Source: Pseudophaeobacter sp. (lineage in GTDB: Bacteria; Pseudomonadota; Alphaproteobacteria; Rhodobacterales; Rhodobacteraceae). Taken from it: a DNA stretch of 64,000 nucleotides. The stretch covers positions 372,001 to 436,000 of the forward strand of contig JALUXC010000017.1 in assembly GCA_027019165.1 (NCBI GenBank). The letters are read 5' to 3'. The notes beneath the pieces are model-generated. The model saw nothing but the letters and a program-made list of their open reading frames with translations, was not told the DNA's origin and made no database searches. Position 1 is the first letter of the stretch. Each line of letters starts with the position of its first letter. The translations under genes were made by a program, and so were the position numbers. Shown here one piece after another: positions 1-9,679 of the stretch.

Positions 1-935
1 ACAGTTATCGAAGCTCCGGCTTCGCCTGTGCCGGATAGAGCCACGCCGTCTGACGCTTCAGCCAAATTGATGATGTCGTCGCCTTCGACGGTATCGATCG
101 CGATCGGAGGCGCGATCGTGTCGACCTCTAGAACGTCGTTGTAGCTGTTGCTGTTGCCTGCTGCATCGGTGGTCGTAATCACAACCGGAGTTTCGTATTC
201 ACCGGTCGGGATGTCGGCGGAGTCGAAGGTAACCGACCATGTTCCATCTGGATTCACGGTCGTGCTTTGCGTGACCCCGTTGACGAGGACCTCCAAGCTG
301 GCTCCGGGCTCGCCTGTGCCGCTGATAACGGGGCCTGCAGAGTGGTCCGCTGCATTCACAATGTCACCCACGGACTGGGTGCCGTCGGTCACATCGGCAA
401 CTGGTGCGGTGGTGTCCGGTGTCGACGACGATCCTCCGTCGCCGTCGTCATTGAGAACGGCAGCCGTACCGACGACCCCGGCTGCGGCGGCGCCTGCGGC
501 GCCAAAACCGCCAAACAGCGGTGCGGCAAGCGGCGCGATCACGGGTTCAATCCGGTCCACATCCAGGAAGACCAGATCGTCATAGGCGCTCCATTTGCCA
601 GTCAGATCCAAGGATTCGTAACTGGCAAAAAGCATGCCGTCCGCTTTGTCCTCAAGGACGACTTCGATGAAATCACCATTGGCGCTGAGGAACAGATTCT
701 TTCCACCGGTTCCAGCGGCGCTGAAGTAGTTGTCCAGCACCAGCGTTTCACCATTGGCCAAAACGATGTGAAGATCCGCGCCGCGCCTGGCGTAGCTTTC
801 GATCTCGGCCCGCTCCAGGTTGAGGGAGATGTCTTTGGCCCGACTTACGTCGAGATGAGCGGGAGAACCCTCAGGGAAGGTTCCCTGAAAGGTGGTTCCC
901 GTCACGCCACGGGAAATATATCCGACAGTACTCAT
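1..935 (-). CDS. BapA-like Ig-repeat surface/adhesin protein (N-terminal part only)
   Basis: This minus-strand gene runs off the left edge of the window, so only about 311 N-terminal residues are visible. My translation from the ATG at 935 begins MSTVGYISRGVTGTTFQG. Near residues 60-80 it carries DLHIVLANGETLVLDNYF, which fits the prefix domain of BapA/LapF-type biofilm proteins. A Gly/Ala-rich hydrophobic stretch (about 155-175) comes next, then Thr/Asp-rich bacterial Ig-like repeats with the recurring element GTGEPGAS / GTGEAGAS. Such proteins are usually several thousand residues long, are exported by type I secretion and act in cell adhesion. An in-frame ATG at 956 is an alternative start. 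The missing C-terminus prevents checking for a secretion signal. The family call is fairly sure; the exact role is inferred. Confidence 0.75.
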   Translation of the reverse strand, partial: MSTVGYISRGVTGTTFQGTFPEGSPAHLDVSRAKDISLNLERAEIESYARRGADLHIVLANGETLVLDNYFSAAGTGGKNLFLSANGDFIEVVLEDKADGMLFASYESLDLTGKWSAYDDLVFLDVDRIEPVIAPLAAPLFGGFGAAGAAAAGVVGTAAVLNDDGDGGSSSTPDTTAPVADVTDGTQSVGDIVNAADHSAGPVISGTGEPGASLEVLVNGVTQSTTVNPDGTWSVTFDSADIPTGEYETPVVITTTDAAGNSNSYNDVLEVDTIAPPIAIDTVEGDDIINLAEASDGVALSGTGEAGASIT

Positions 936-1307
936 TTTCTGCTCGCCTATACGCATGGTGTCGCCGCTTCCGGGCGTTCACCTGGTTCATTGCCTGTACG
1001 TTTGTCTCAACTCACAAATGGCCGTCTTTTGCGGCCTTATTTACTTCGCATTGTGACTAATTTCAGTCTTGTGTCCAGTGAATGCATGGCTGGATGAGAG
1101 CCAAAACTCCACAAATAGTGGCCCAATAGTGTCAAAAACTAAAATTTTAAACAAATTTGTAGCCTTTTGGTGTCAGTTCTTACCGAAAGGTTAACGGCGT
1201 GTCGGTGCGGTCGTGGCGGGTGTTTTCCTGCATATTTGCGGTTGGCTTTGGCCCTCGTTTGTGGCGAAGGTACTGGCAAATTGCGGCGATCAAACGGAGA
1301 TGCAAAA
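936..1307. other. Intergenic region between divergent genes; no gene seen
   Basis: These 372 bases separate the adhesin gene (minus strand) from the M24 peptidase gene (plus strand). The stretch from about 1000 to 1180 is AT-richer and should hold the divergent promoters. A small hairpin (GGCCG/CGGCC around 1022-1036) lies within it. I see no reading frame or RNA gene that I can support. Confidence 0.4.
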
Positions 1308-2402
1308 ATGCCCGAAGCCCTTGATGACTACCGATTGCTGGCAAGGCGTTTGCAGGTAGAGGCGGTTGCGCTGGTGCCAGGGCCGAACTTCACACGGGCG
1401 CTGGGGCATAGCTTCATGAGCCATGAACGCCCCTTTTTGCTCGTGGTTCCTGCCGAGGGCGTACCGGCCGCGATTGTGCCCAATCTGGAGCTTGGCTCGT
1501 GGGAGCAGGTGGGGTTTAAGGGGGCTGTTTTCGATTGGCGCGATCAGGATGGGTATGCGCCTGCCTTTGCCGCCCTGGCGTCACATATGCCACTGAAGCG
1601 TCTCGCCGTCGAAGGGCAGGTCATGCGTGTTTTTGTGCATCATGCCTTGAGACAGGCCATGCCGGATCTTGAAATTCTGGATGCGGAACGTGAAATCTCG
1701 GGTCTGCGGATGATCAAAAGCGCGTCTGACATCGCAGCGTTGGAGGCCGCAATCGGCTTGTCGGAAAGAGCCTTGTTCAAAGTGCTTGAGGGCGTGCGGA
1801 TCGGGCAGACCGAAAAGGAGATCGAAGGCGCCCTCATCCAGGCTTTGTTTGCCGAAGGGGCGGACAATCTGGCATTTTCGCCCATCGTTGCAGCTGCCGA
1901 CAACTCGGCGCGCCCTCATGCCCATGCGCGCGCTGACTATGAGGTGCAGTCAGGGGATGCCCTGCTGTTTGATTTCGGCGCGCGAAAGGACGGGTTCTGT
2001 GCCGATATCACCCGCACAGTGTTCGTTGGCGATGCCAGCGAAGAAGGACGTGCGGTTTATGACACGGTTTTACGGGCCAATCTGGCGGGGCTTGAGGTGA
2101 CGCGGGCCGGGGTGACGGCCCATGAAATCGACGATGTGGTGACAGGTGTTCTCGAAGCCTCGCCCTTTGCTGACCGGATCCGCACCAAAACAGGGCACGG
2201 CTTGGGCCGGGATGTGCATGAGGCACCCTATATCATGCGGGGCAATCACGAGGTTCTGCCCGCGGGCACCGTCTACACAAACGAACCCGGTCTTTACGGC
2301 CCCGGCAAGTTCGGCGTGCGGATCGAGGATGATGTACTTGTCACCAAGGAGGGCTGCCGGACCCTGACAAGCTTCCCCAAAGAGCTTATGATTGTCGGCT
2401 AG
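1308..2402 (+). CDS. M24-family metallopeptidase (Xaa-Pro aminopeptidase-like)
   Basis: The product is a predicted cytosolic dinuclear-metal peptidase of the pita-bread fold (aminopeptidase P / prolidase / creatinase family), 364 residues, the usual length. The metal ligands are visible in order: DFGARKDGFCADITRT (two Asp), GHGLGRDVHEAP (His), TNEPG (Glu) and RIEDD (Glu). I chose the ATG at 1308 because GGAGA stands seven bases upstream; the frame stays open further upstream but without a ribosome site. It converges with a GntR-type regulator. Substrate is unknown: the family includes proline-specific peptidases and creatinase-like hydrolases, and sequence alone does not separate them. Confidence 0.85.
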   Translation: MPEALDDYRLLARRLQVEAVALVPGPNFTRALGHSFMSHERPFLLVVPAEGVPAAIVPNLELGSWEQVGFKGAVFDWRDQDGYAPAFAALASHMPLKRLAVEGQVMRVFVHHALRQAMPDLEILDAEREISGLRMIKSASDIAALEAAIGLSERALFKVLEGVRIGQTEKEIEGALIQALFAEGADNLAFSPIVAAADNSARPHAHARADYEVQSGDALLFDFGARKDGFCADITRTVFVGDASEEGRAVYDTVLRANLAGLEVTRAGVTAHEIDDVVTGVLEASPFADRIRTKTGHGLGRDVHEAPYIMRGNHEVLPAGTVYTNEPGLYGPGKFGVRIEDDVLVTKEGCRTLTSFPKELMIVG

Positions 2403-2411
2403 GCCGGGCGC

Positions 2412-3074
2412 TCAGGTCGCAGACATCAGTTGCCGCTGAAGAGAGGCCTTGGCATCCTGAATATGGGCATAGGTCAGGCGCGCAGCCTCTTCTGCATCGC
2501 CTTGGGCGCAGGCGGCAAGGATGGCGCGATGCTCTTCGGTGCTGCGATCCACACCGCCGCTCATCACAAGCTGAGCACGCAGGTAGCGGTCGATCCGGTC
2601 AATGGCGTTTTCGATGACCTCGATGTGGTAGGGCATGTCGCTCACGCTGTAGAGCGCGCCGTGAAATTGGCGGTTCAACTCGCCCCAGCGCATGGGATCT
2701 TCGGTGGTGGCAAAACGGTCCAGATGCTCCTGAGCCTTGGCCAGTACCTTTGCCGACATGTTCGGCACAGCGGCCCGGATCACATCTGACTCCAATCGGG
2801 CACGCAGATCAAAGATTTCGCCGGCCTCTTTCATGGATAGGGTTGCAACCACGGCGCCTTTGTAGCGCTGGGTCTTGACCAGCCCCTGTTGTTCTAGACG
2901 GTTCAACGCCTCGCGCACCGGAAAACGGGAGGTGTTGAAGGACTTGGCAATCTCCTCCTGACGCAGCGGCTCCCCATCGCGCAGAGCGCCTTCGATGATA
3001 GCTTTGCGCAGGGCATCAAAGATGATCGTCGCGGCACTGTCTCGCTGGGAAATGTCAGTGGTGTCGTATTTCAA
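2412..3074 (-). CDS. GntR-family (FadR/FCD subfamily) transcriptional regulator
   Basis: The 220-residue product has an N-terminal winged helix (about residues 15-80, with FNTSRFPVREALNRLEQQGL as the recognition part). A C-terminal all-helical FCD effector domain (about 85-215) carries the usual acidic and His positions, for example DLRARLESDVIRAAV and the HRAIL segment. FCD regulators typically bind carboxylic acids and repress nearby catabolic genes. The gene ends ten bases from the convergent M24 peptidase gene and lies next to the class III alcohol dehydrogenase, but neither position proves regulation of either gene. The ligand is unknown. Confidence 0.85.
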   Translation of the reverse strand: MKYDTTDISQRDSAATIIFDALRKAIIEGALRDGEPLRQEEIAKSFNTSRFPVREALNRLEQQGLVKTQRYKGAVVATLSMKEAGEIFDLRARLESDVIRAAVPNMSAKVLAKAQEHLDRFATTEDPMRWGELNRQFHGALYSVSDMPYHIEVIENAIDRIDRYLRAQLVMSGGVDRSTEEHRAILAACAQGDAEEAARLTYAHIQDAKASLQRQLMSAT

Positions 3075-3159
3075 ACCCTTGCCTCGTCAAAGCGTCGATA
3101 AATCCTGTGTCCCTATACATGCGTAGAGGCCGTGCGGCAAAGACTCTCGCCCCGGCGGA

Positions 3160-3201
3160 CCTTTCAAAAGAAAGCACCGCAGGCCAAATGGCCTGCGGTG
3201 C
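3160..3201 (-). terminator. Rho-independent terminator of the alcohol dehydrogenase gene
   Basis: A perfect 12-bp stem (GCACCGCAGGCC at 3174-3185 and its complement at 3190-3201, loop AAAT) is followed on the minus strand by TTTCTTTTGAAAG. It lies 28 bases after the stop codon of the minus-strand dehydrogenase gene. Confidence 0.85.
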
Positions 3202-3229
3202 CGATGCTCGTCAATTCGAAGGTCAGGAA

Positions 3230-4345
3230 TCAGAATTCCACGACAGCGCGGATAGATTTGCCTTCATGCATCAGATCGAACCCCTCATTGATCTGGTCCA
3301 GAGACAGCTTGTGCGTAATCATGGGATCGATCTCGATCTTGCCGTCCATGTACCAATCCACGATCTTGGGCACATCGGTGCGCCCAGAGGCGCCGCCAAA
3401 GGCGGTGCCACGCCAGCTGCGTCCGGTGACAAGCTGGAAGGGGCGAGTGGAGATTTCTGCGCCAGCAGGGGCGACGCCGATGATGATGCTTTCACCCCAG
3501 CCCTTGTGTGCGGCCTCAAGGGCGGTGCGCATGACGTTGACATTCCCGGTTGCGTCAAAGGTGTAATCTGCGCCACCGCCGGTCAGTTCGACCAGATGGG
3601 CCACCAGATCGCCGGTGACTTCGGAGGGGTTCACAAAGTGGGTCATGCCGAAATGCTCAGCCATCTCCACCTTGCCCGGGTTCAGGTCAACGCCGACAAT
3701 CTGATCCGCGCCCGCGAGCCGCAGGCCCTGGATCACGTTCAGACCGATGCCGCCGAGGCCGAAAACGATGGCGGTAGAGCCGATCTCGACCTTGGCGGTG
3801 TTGATCACAGCGCCGATGCCTGTGGTGACCCCGCAACCGATATAGCAGATCTTGTCAAAAGGCGCGTCCTTGCGCACCTTGGCAAGCGCGATTTCCGGCA
3901 CCACTGTGTGGTTGGCAAAGGTCGAGCAGCCCATGTAGTGGTGGATCGGGGTGCCATCCAGCATCGAAAACCGCGTGGTGCCATCGGGCAAAAGACCCTG
4001 GCCTTGGGTCGCGCGGATCGATTGACACAGGTTTGTCTTGGGATTTAGGCAGTATTCGCATTCCCGGCACTCTGGCGTATAGAGCGGGATGACGTGGTCG
4101 CCCACCTCAAGGCTGGTCACGCCTTCGCCCACTTCAACAACCACGCCAGCGCCCTCATGGCCGAGGATCGCGGGGAAGATGCCTTCGGGATCGTCACCCG
4201 AGCGGGTGAATTCATCTGTGTGGCACAGGCCCGTTGCCTTGATTTCCACCAGAACCTCGCCCGCCTTGGGCCCTTCGAGGTTCACCTCCATGATTTCCAG
4301 CGGTTTGCCGGCGGCTACTGCAACGGCGGCTCGGGTGCGGATCAT
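3230..4345 (-). CDS. S-(hydroxymethyl)glutathione dehydrogenase / class III alcohol dehydrogenase
   Basis: The product is a 371-residue zinc-dependent MDR dehydrogenase that oxidises S-hydroxymethylglutathione (from formaldehyde plus glutathione) with NAD. It also reduces S-nitrosoglutathione in this family. Visible features are the catalytic zinc site ([17 protein letters not shown]), the structural zinc cysteines ([16 protein letters not shown]) and the Rossmann motif [12 protein letters not shown]. The start at 4345 is preceded by AGGAAA; the frame is open 35 codons further upstream, but that part looks unlike a protein N-terminus. S-formylglutathione hydrolase, the usual next enzyme, is not adjacent here. 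Class III membership rests on the overall pattern ([16 protein letters not shown]-type region) and is fairly secure. Confidence 0.9.
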   Translation of the reverse strand: MIRTRAAVAVAAGKPLEIMEVNLEGPKAGEVLVEIKATGLCHTDEFTRSGDDPEGIFPAILGHEGAGVVVEVGEGVTSLEVGDHVIPLYTPECRECEYCLNPKTNLCQSIRATQGQGLLPDGTTRFSMLDGTPIHHYMGCSTFANHTVVPEIALAKVRKDAPFDKICYIGCGVTTGIGAVINTAKVEIGSTAIVFGLGGIGLNVIQGLRLAGADQIVGVDLNPGKVEMAEHFGMTHFVNPSEVTGDLVAHLVELTGGGADYTFDATGNVNVMRTALEAAHKGWGESIIIGVAPAGAEISTRPFQLVTGRSWRGTAFGGASGRTDVPKIVDWYMDGKIEIDPMITHKLSLDQINEGFDLMHEGKSIRAVVEF

Positions 4346-4590
4346 TTGTCTTTTCCTTTGCGATTTTCTGCGGGGGAATTGGTCCCGGCGGTCCCTGTCT
4401 GGCGGGCATTGATCTATGCGAACAGACACTTTCTGAGGCGTCTGAGCCAAGCGTTACATTTGCCGCCCCTTAGGCGCAACCTCCCCCGATCCTTGTAGCA
4501 AAGGGCCCGTGTCTTCGTGGCTCAAATCCGCCTCGAAATGGTCCTTCTGCGTCAGGGGCCGTACCGGTGGAATTTTTTGCAAGAGAGGCC

Positions 4591-4621
4591 TTGACCTTCC
4601 CTTGACTGGAAGGTCCATATC
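4591..4621 (+). promoter_or_regulatory. CueR-type operator/promoter of copA
   Basis: The -35 box TTGACC (4591-4596) and a -10-like CATATC (4616-4621) are separated by 19 bases, the long spacer typical of MerR-family activated promoters. Centred in the spacer is the dyad ACCTTCC-N7-GGAAGGT (4594-4614). It is almost identical to the classic Cu-responsive CueR operator. The start of copA is 34 bases downstream. The rest of the 309-base gap to the dehydrogenase gene shows nothing else I can name. Confidence 0.9.
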
Positions 4622-4654
4622 AGCGGTCATTGGAGAAGCCGCCAGGAGAGTGTC

Positions 4655-7165
4655 ATGGCTCAGGATTGGGAAATTACGCTGCAGGTGACTGGGCTCAACT
4701 GTGCGGGATGTACAGGGCGGGCGGAACGGGCGCTCGCTGGTGTTGGTGGCGTGAATGCTGCGTCCGTGAACCTCGCCACGTCCAAAGGGCAGGTGACCGC
4801 CGCGGCGGATGTGCCGATATCCGCCTTGACCGAGGCTTTGGAAGACGCAGGCTACCCGGCTGCAACAAGCACGGTTTCGCTTCAGGTCGATGGGCTGAGC
4901 TGCGCCTCCTGTGTGGGGCGGGTCGAAGCTGCACTGAAGGCGGTGCCCGGCGTAGTGAGCGCGGATGTGAGCCTTGCATCGGAGCGCGCCGAGGTTTCCT
5001 ATCTGACCGGGGCAACCCGCGGGGCTGATCTGGCGCGGGCCGCGACCGCTGCGGGATATCCCGCGCGCCTGAGGGGCGGCGAAGCGGATGAGGCGGCGCA
5101 AGAAACGGCGCGCAAGGCGGAAGAGATCCGCAGCCTTGGTCTGCAGGTCCTGATCGCAGCGGCTTTGGCTTTGCCAGTGTTTTTGATCGAGATGGGCGGG
5201 CATATGATCCCCGGCGTTCACCTTTGGGTCATGGAGACACTCGGCCACCAGCAAAGCTATTATCTGCAATTTGTGCTGACCACGCTGGTTCTTGTCGGCC
5301 CAGGGCTGCAGTTCTATCGCAAGGGCTTTCCGGCCCTGTTGCGCGGTGCCCCTGACATGAACTCCCTCGTCGCTTTGGGAACTTCGGCCGCCTATGTGTT
5401 TTCGGTCATCTCGACCTTTGCGCCGCAGCTTTTGCCCTATGGTACAGCCAACGTCTACTATGAGGCAGCGGCCGTGATCGTGGTTTTGATCCTGACAGGA
5501 CGCTCCCTTGAGGCGCGCGCCAAGGGGCGTACTGGCGCCGCGATCAAGGCGCTGATCGGCTTGCAACCGAAAACGGCCCTTGTCGTGAGCGGCGGCGACG
5601 CGATTGAGACCAAGGTAGATGAGATTGCTGCTGGCGATCTTATCCGGGTGCGTCCGGGAGAGCGGATTGCCGTCGATGGCGAGGTGGTTTCGGGCACCTC
5701 ATACGTCGATGAGAGCATGATCACGGGCGAGCCGGTGCCAGTGCAGAAATCCGGCGGCGATCCGGTGACGGCGGGTACGATCAACGGCAACGCTCCGCTG
5801 GAGTTCCGCGCCACAAAGGTCGGCGGAGAAACGGTGCTGGCGCAGATCATCCGCATGGTGGAACAGGCCCAGGGCGCCAAGCTGCCTGTGCAGGGCATGG
5901 TCGACCGGATCACCCTGTGGTTCGTGCCGACGGTGATGGTTGCAGCGGCGCTGACGGTTCTGGTCTGGGCGGTTTTTGGTCCGTCTCCCGCCTTGCCCTT
6001 TGCGCTGGTGGCCGGGGTTTCGGTTTTGATCATCGCCTGCCCCTGCGCCATGGGGCTGGCGACGCCCACCTCGATCATGGTGGGCATTGGCCGCGCTGCT
6101 CAGATGGGTGTTCTGTTCCGCAAGGGCGATGCGCTGCAGCGGCTGGAAGAGGTTCGCACTGTGGCGCTCGACAAGACCGGCACCCTGACCGAGGGACGCC
6201 CGGCCTTGCGCGATGTGATCTGCGCAGAGGGGGTCACCCGCGATGAGGTGCTGCGTCTTGTTGGCGCTGCCGAAGCCTCATCCGAACACCCCATCGCCCG
6301 TGCGCTGGTTGCGGCGGCGGGCAAGGGGTTGCCCACGGCCGAAAGCGTCGAGGCGATCCCCGGTTTTGGTCTGCGGGCGCGTGTCGAAGGGCGTGGGGTG
6401 TTGATCGGTGCCGCCCGGCTGATGGCGCGCGAAGGGATCGCCGTTGGTGACATTGAGGAACAGGCCAAGGCCCGGGCCGCGCGGGGGGAGACGGTGTTCT
6501 TTGCGGCCATTGACGGCCACATGGCGGCATTGCTCTCGGTTTCAGATTCGGTGAAAGAAGGCAGTGCGGATGCGATCCGTGCACTTCATGCGCAAGGTCT
6601 GAAGGTTGCGATGATCAGCGGAGATGGCGCGGCCACGGCCCAGGCCGTTGCGGATGACTTGGGCATCGATCTGGTTGTGGCCGATTGCCTGCCGGGCGAC
6701 AAAGTTGCGGCTCTGGCGAACCTGCGCGCGGAGCATGGGGCGCTGGCCTTTGTGGGGGATGGCATCAACGATGCACCTGCGCTGGCGGCGGCAGATGTGG
6801 GGCTGGCCATCGGTACCGGCACCGATGTCGCGATCGAGGCGGCGGATGTGGTGCTGGTCTCGGGCGATCTGCGCGGCGTGGTGAATGCCCTGACCGCCAG
6901 CCGCGCCACCCTGCGCAATATCCGTCAGAACCTGTTCTGGGCCTTTGGCTATAACGTGCTGCTGGTGCCGGTGGCGGCGGGCGTGCTGTATCCCTTTGGC
7001 GGGCCGATGCTGTCGCCCGTCCTGGCGGGGGGCGCCATGGCCCTGTCCAGCGTTTTTGTACTCAGCAATGCCTTGCGCTTGTACCGGCTGCAGCCCGCCT
7101 TACATGAAAAGGGTGAAGGCAAGAGCGGCACCGCAGGCACCGGGATGGAGGAGGCACCGGCATGA
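4655..7165 (+). CDS. copA: Copper-exporting P1B-type ATPase CopA
   Basis: The 836-residue inner-membrane pump exports Cu(I) using ATP. Two N-terminal HMA metal-binding domains carry CxxC motifs (C16/C19 in GLNCAGC; C83/C86 in GLSCASC). The A-domain shows [10 protein letters not shown], and the transmembrane copper site is CPC (IIACPCAMG, near residue 461). The phosphorylation site DKTGTLTEG lies near 506, the SEHP nucleotide-domain motif follows, and [10 protein letters not shown] lies near 701. Eight hydrophobic segments fit P1B topology. CAGGAGAG precedes the ATG. The 3' end overlaps cueR by ATGA, so the two are co-transcribed. Two HMA domains plus CPC and the CueR operator make copper the near-certain substrate. 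Confidence 0.95.
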   Translation: MAQDWEITLQVTGLNCAGCTGRAERALAGVGGVNAASVNLATSKGQVTAAADVPISALTEALEDAGYPAATSTVSLQVDGLSCASCVGRVEAALKAVPGVVSADVSLASERAEVSYLTGATRGADLARAATAAGYPARLRGGEADEAAQETARKAEEIRSLGLQVLIAAALALPVFLIEMGGHMIPGVHLWVMETLGHQQSYYLQFVLTTLVLVGPGLQFYRKGFPALLRGAPDMNSLVALGTSAAYVFSVISTFAPQLLPYGTANVYYEAAAVIVVLILTGRSLEARAKGRTGAAIKALIGLQPKTALVVSGGDAIETKVDEIAAGDLIRVRPGERIAVDGEVVSGTSYVDESMITGEPVPVQKSGGDPVTAGTINGNAPLEFRATKVGGETVLAQIIRMVEQAQGAKLPVQGMVDRITLWFVPTVMVAAALTVLVWAVFGPSPALPFALVAGVSVLIIACPCAMGLATPTSIMVGIGRAAQMGVLFRKGDALQRLEEVRTVALDKTGTLTEGRPALRDVICAEGVTRDEVLRLVGAAEASSEHPIARALVAAAGKGLPTAESVEAIPGFGLRARVEGRGVLIGAARLMAREGIAVGDIEEQAKARAARGETVFFAAIDGHMAALLSVSDSVKEGSADAIRALHAQGLKVAMISGDGAATAQAVADDLGIDLVVADCLPGDKVAALANLRAEHGALAFVGDGINDAPALAAADVGLAIGTGTDVAIEAADVVLVSGDLRGVVNALTASRATLRNIRQNLFWAFGYNVLLVPVAAGVLYPFGGPMLSPVLAGGAMALSSVFVLSNALRLYRLQPALHEKGEGKSGTAGTGMEEAPA

Positions 7166-7578
7166 ATATCGGAGACGTGGCAACCCGTTCGGGCCTGCCT
7201 GCCAAGACCATTCGCTATTACGAGGATATCGGCCTCATAAAACCGCACCGCAGCGCCAATGGCTATCGCTGCTTTCAGGAGGCCGACCTGCACAAGCTGG
7301 CCTTTCTTGGACGCGCGCGGGCGTTGGGCTTCAGCATCGAGGATTGCCGCATGCTGATGGCGCTATATGAGGATGAAAGCCGCGCCAGCGCTGATGTAAA
7401 GCAGCTGGCGCTGGAGCATCTGTCAAAGATCGAGGCCAAGATCGCCGATCTGCAGGCGATGCGGGACACGCTGACCGAGCTGGTACACTGCTGCGCAGGC
7501 GACAGCAGGCCGGACTGTCCGATCCTGAAAGATCTCTCTGGCGCGCTAAGTCCTGAGGTAGAGGCCAAGGCTGAGTAG
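7162..7578 (+). CDS. cueR: Cu(I)-responsive MerR-family regulator CueR
   Basis: The 138-residue product has the MerR winged helix at the N-terminus ([20 protein letters not shown]), a long dimerisation helix (about 75-108) and a C-terminal metal loop with C111 and C119 spaced eight residues apart ([12 protein letters not shown]). That is the spacing of the CueR copper site. An extra Cys at 110 precedes the loop. It is translationally coupled to copA (ATGA). The operator dyad in front of copA is its expected target, so the operon is autoregulated and induced by copper, silver or gold ions. Confidence 0.92.
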   Translation: MNIGDVATRSGLPAKTIRYYEDIGLIKPHRSANGYRCFQEADLHKLAFLGRARALGFSIEDCRMLMALYEDESRASADVKQLALEHLSKIEAKIADLQAMRDTLTELVHCCAGDSRPDCPILKDLSGALSPEVEAKAE

Positions 7579-7602
7579 CCTCCCGGCCTTGGCACGCTGT
7601 GA

Positions 7603-8535
7603 CTACGTATAGATCGGATTGGCCATCGGGTTGGACCAGGCCCGCTTGCCCGCCCGGTCGATAACGGTCACACGCAGCCAGGGGCTGTTTTGCAGCCGCT
7701 CCAGCGGGATACGTGCCTGGGTCAGCGAGGCACCATGGGAGATCGTCGCAGCTGAACCATGGCCCTGAACGATCACCGAAGAGACGGGCGAACAGGCCAC
7801 ATCCACATGACCGTCGTTGAGGGCAACGGCTTTCAATTCGGGGCCTTGCGATGCGTAGAAATGGCCGGCCTTCAGCGCCTCAAGCAACAAATCCGGCTCA
7901 TTGGCCTCGGCCTTGACCATGACCCAGCCACCAAAGTGGTCGGGACCTTTGAAATGGGCATCATCGGTGGCGATCAGGTTCAGATCGCACCCGTCCGATA
8001 GCAGCAGATCGGTCATATGTCCGCCTTCGCCGCGATCATTGCCCACGGCACAGGTGTGGTTGTAGATCTCGACCGCATGGGCGGCCTCTATGCTGCGCGC
8101 ATCGGCCAGGGTCATGCCGGACCAATGCGGATGGGCAATGGTGACAAAAGCGCCTGCATCGCGGGCGCGCCGGGCGATCTCGGGCCCGGTTTCCTGCCCC
8201 TCGACCGGATGAAAATCTGGGGAATGGGAGGGCGCAAAATCTGCGGGCAGGCCAACGGCAAGGATATGCCACAGCTCTCCGTTTTCCATGGCGCCCGAAT
8301 GCAGCTCGGCCCCAAGGAGGGTGGTGAACACTTCGTCCCGAAAGGCGCTCGTGTCGGTGATCGGATAGTCAAAGCGGCCCACAAAATGATCCGTCAAAGC
8401 GATGAAGTCATAGCCTTCGGCCTTGTAGCGGCGGCAAACCTCGCCGGGGTCAAGAACGCCGTCCGACTGGTTCGAATGGCAATGCAAATTGCCACGAAAG
8501 AATGTGCCGGGAGCGGCAAAGGCGGGGTGCAGCAT
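7603..8535 (-). CDS. PHP-domain metal-dependent phosphoesterase-like protein
   Basis: The 310-residue product has an N-terminal PHP domain. The metal-binding motif GNLHCHSNQSDG sits near residue 16, followed by FIALTDHF, then HPHWSG and a DDAH motif near 190 that complete the trinuclear-metal His/Asp set. PHP domains hydrolyse phosphate esters. This stand-alone form resembles the TrpH/YciV-like group, but the C-terminal 90 residues look beta-rich and differ. The gene ends 24 bases from cueR in convergent orientation and appears monocistronic. Substrate unknown. Confidence 0.8.
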   Translation of the reverse strand: MLHPAFAAPGTFFRGNLHCHSNQSDGVLDPGEVCRRYKAEGYDFIALTDHFVGRFDYPITDTSAFRDEVFTTLLGAELHSGAMENGELWHILAVGLPADFAPSHSPDFHPVEGQETGPEIARRARDAGAFVTIAHPHWSGMTLADARSIEAAHAVEIYNHTCAVGNDRGEGGHMTDLLLSDGCDLNLIATDDAHFKGPDHFGGWVMVKAEANEPDLLLEALKAGHFYASQGPELKAVALNDGHVDVACSPVSSVIVQGHGSAATISHGASLTQARIPLERLQNSPWLRVTVIDRAGKRAWSNPMANPIYT

Positions 8536-8778
8536 GGGGGTCTCCTGTCCGTGTTCCCCGGCCAGTAGCTGCTTTTGATGATGGTTCTGTGACAGGTGAG
8601 CGGGTGCCTTACACGAGAGCAGATCATTTGGGGCAGGAGATCGCGTGCGGCGGGACTGTCGCTGATCAAAGATCAGACGGCGCCGAGGGAGGAGCGGCTC
8701 GAAACAGCCCCGCCGCGCGCAAGGGGCTACCTAAGCTTCCGTGAACGAACCGCAAGGGCAAAAGGCTCAAAATGACGT

Positions 8779-8822
8779 AACGGCCCGCCCCAAGGCGTTG
8801 GGACGGGCCGTTTCCGTTTTTT
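8779..8822 (+). terminator. Long GC-rich hairpin with T-run
   Basis: The stem AACGGCCCG...CGGGCCGTT extends inward (CCCAA/TTGGG) to 14 pairs with one mismatch, has loop GGCG, and is followed on the plus strand by TTCCGTTTTTT. The gap 8536-8836 has no convincing plus-strand gene, so this either serves an unseen small transcript or works in reverse for the operon ending at 8837. Nothing else is visible in that 300-base gap. Confidence 0.65.
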
Positions 8823-8836
8823 AAAGGTCAAGCCAG

Positions 8837-9667
8837 TCAGGCCGGGCGCAGGTCCAGGATTTCGCGCGCCTGCTGCCATGTGGCAACCGGCCGCTCGTAT
8901 TTCTCGCAGAGTTCCACCGCGCGTTTGACCAGCGCCGCATTGGAGGGCGCCTTGGTTTCACGATCAAGGCGCAGGTTATCCTCAAGGCCTGTGCGGGTGT
9001 GACCACCTGCTGCAATGGCCCATTCATTGAGGACGATTTGACCGGGGCCAATGCCCGCACCGCACCATTCGGCATCCGGCGCAAGGCGCTTCACGGTCTG
9101 GACGTAGAAATCGAAGGTCTCCTTGTCCACCGGCATTGCGTTTTTCACACCCATGACGAACTGCACATAAAGCTTGCCGGGAATGGCGCCTTCACGGCTC
9201 ATCTTCACCGCCTGGTGAATGTGGCTGAGGTCAAAGGCTTCGATCTCGGGCTTCACCTCATGGGTGCGCATTTCCGAGGCGAGCCAGTCCACCAGATCCG
9301 GCGGGTTCTCATAGACGCGGGTGGGGAAGTTGTTGGACCCGACCGAGAGCGACGCCATGTCGGGGCGCAGGGACAGCATGCCGCCGCGCTCCTTGCCGGC
9401 ACCCGAACGACCGCCGGTCGAGAGCTGCACGATCATGCCGGGGCAATGCTTGTTCAGCCCTTCCAGCAGACGCCCAAATTTCTCGGGGTCCGAGGTCGGC
9501 GTCTCATCGTCATTGCGCACGTGACAATGGGCGATGGTGGCGCCCGCCTCAAAGGCCTCCTGGGTGCTCTCGATCTGCTCTTCGATGGTGATCGGCACCG
9601 CCGGGTTATGTTCCTTGCGCGGCACCGAGCCGGTGATCGCCACGCAGATGATGCAGGGTTTGCTCAA
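8837..9667 (-). CDS. Beta-keto acid cleavage enzyme family protein (BKACE, DUF849)
   Basis: The 276-residue product belongs to the DUF849/BKACE family. These zinc enzymes condense a beta-keto acid with acetyl-CoA to give acetoacetate and a new CoA ester; the prototype is 3-keto-5-aminohexanoate cleavage enzyme. The metal motif HCHVRND is visible near residue 48, the N-terminal strand CIICVAITGS and GGHTRTGLEDN near 225 are family hallmarks, and length is typical. It lies 12 bases downstream of pcaG on the same strand. It is therefore probably co-transcribed with the protocatechuate genes and may act on beta-ketoadipate or a related ring-cleavage product. That substrate is inference. Confidence 0.85.
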   Translation of the reverse strand: MSKPCIICVAITGSVPRKEHNPAVPITIEEQIESTQEAFEAGATIAHCHVRNDDETPTSDPEKFGRLLEGLNKHCPGMIVQLSTGGRSGAGKERGGMLSLRPDMASLSVGSNNFPTRVYENPPDLVDWLASEMRTHEVKPEIEAFDLSHIHQAVKMSREGAIPGKLYVQFVMGVKNAMPVDKETFDFYVQTVKRLAPDAEWCGAGIGPGQIVLNEWAIAAGGHTRTGLEDNLRLDRETKAPSNAALVKRAVELCEKYERPVATWQQAREILDLRPA

Positions 9668-9679
9668 CTCTGTCTCTCC

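Noticed and set aside
267-1097. Plus-strand open frame of 276 codons at the left end
   Set aside because: It is antisense to a coherent BapA-like protein with recognisable prefix and Ig-repeat sequence on the minus strand.
4454-5566. Minus-strand open frame of 370 codons across the start of copA
   Set aside because: It overlaps the CueR promoter and the HMA domains of copA antisense, has no ribosome site and reads as high-GC shadow sequence.
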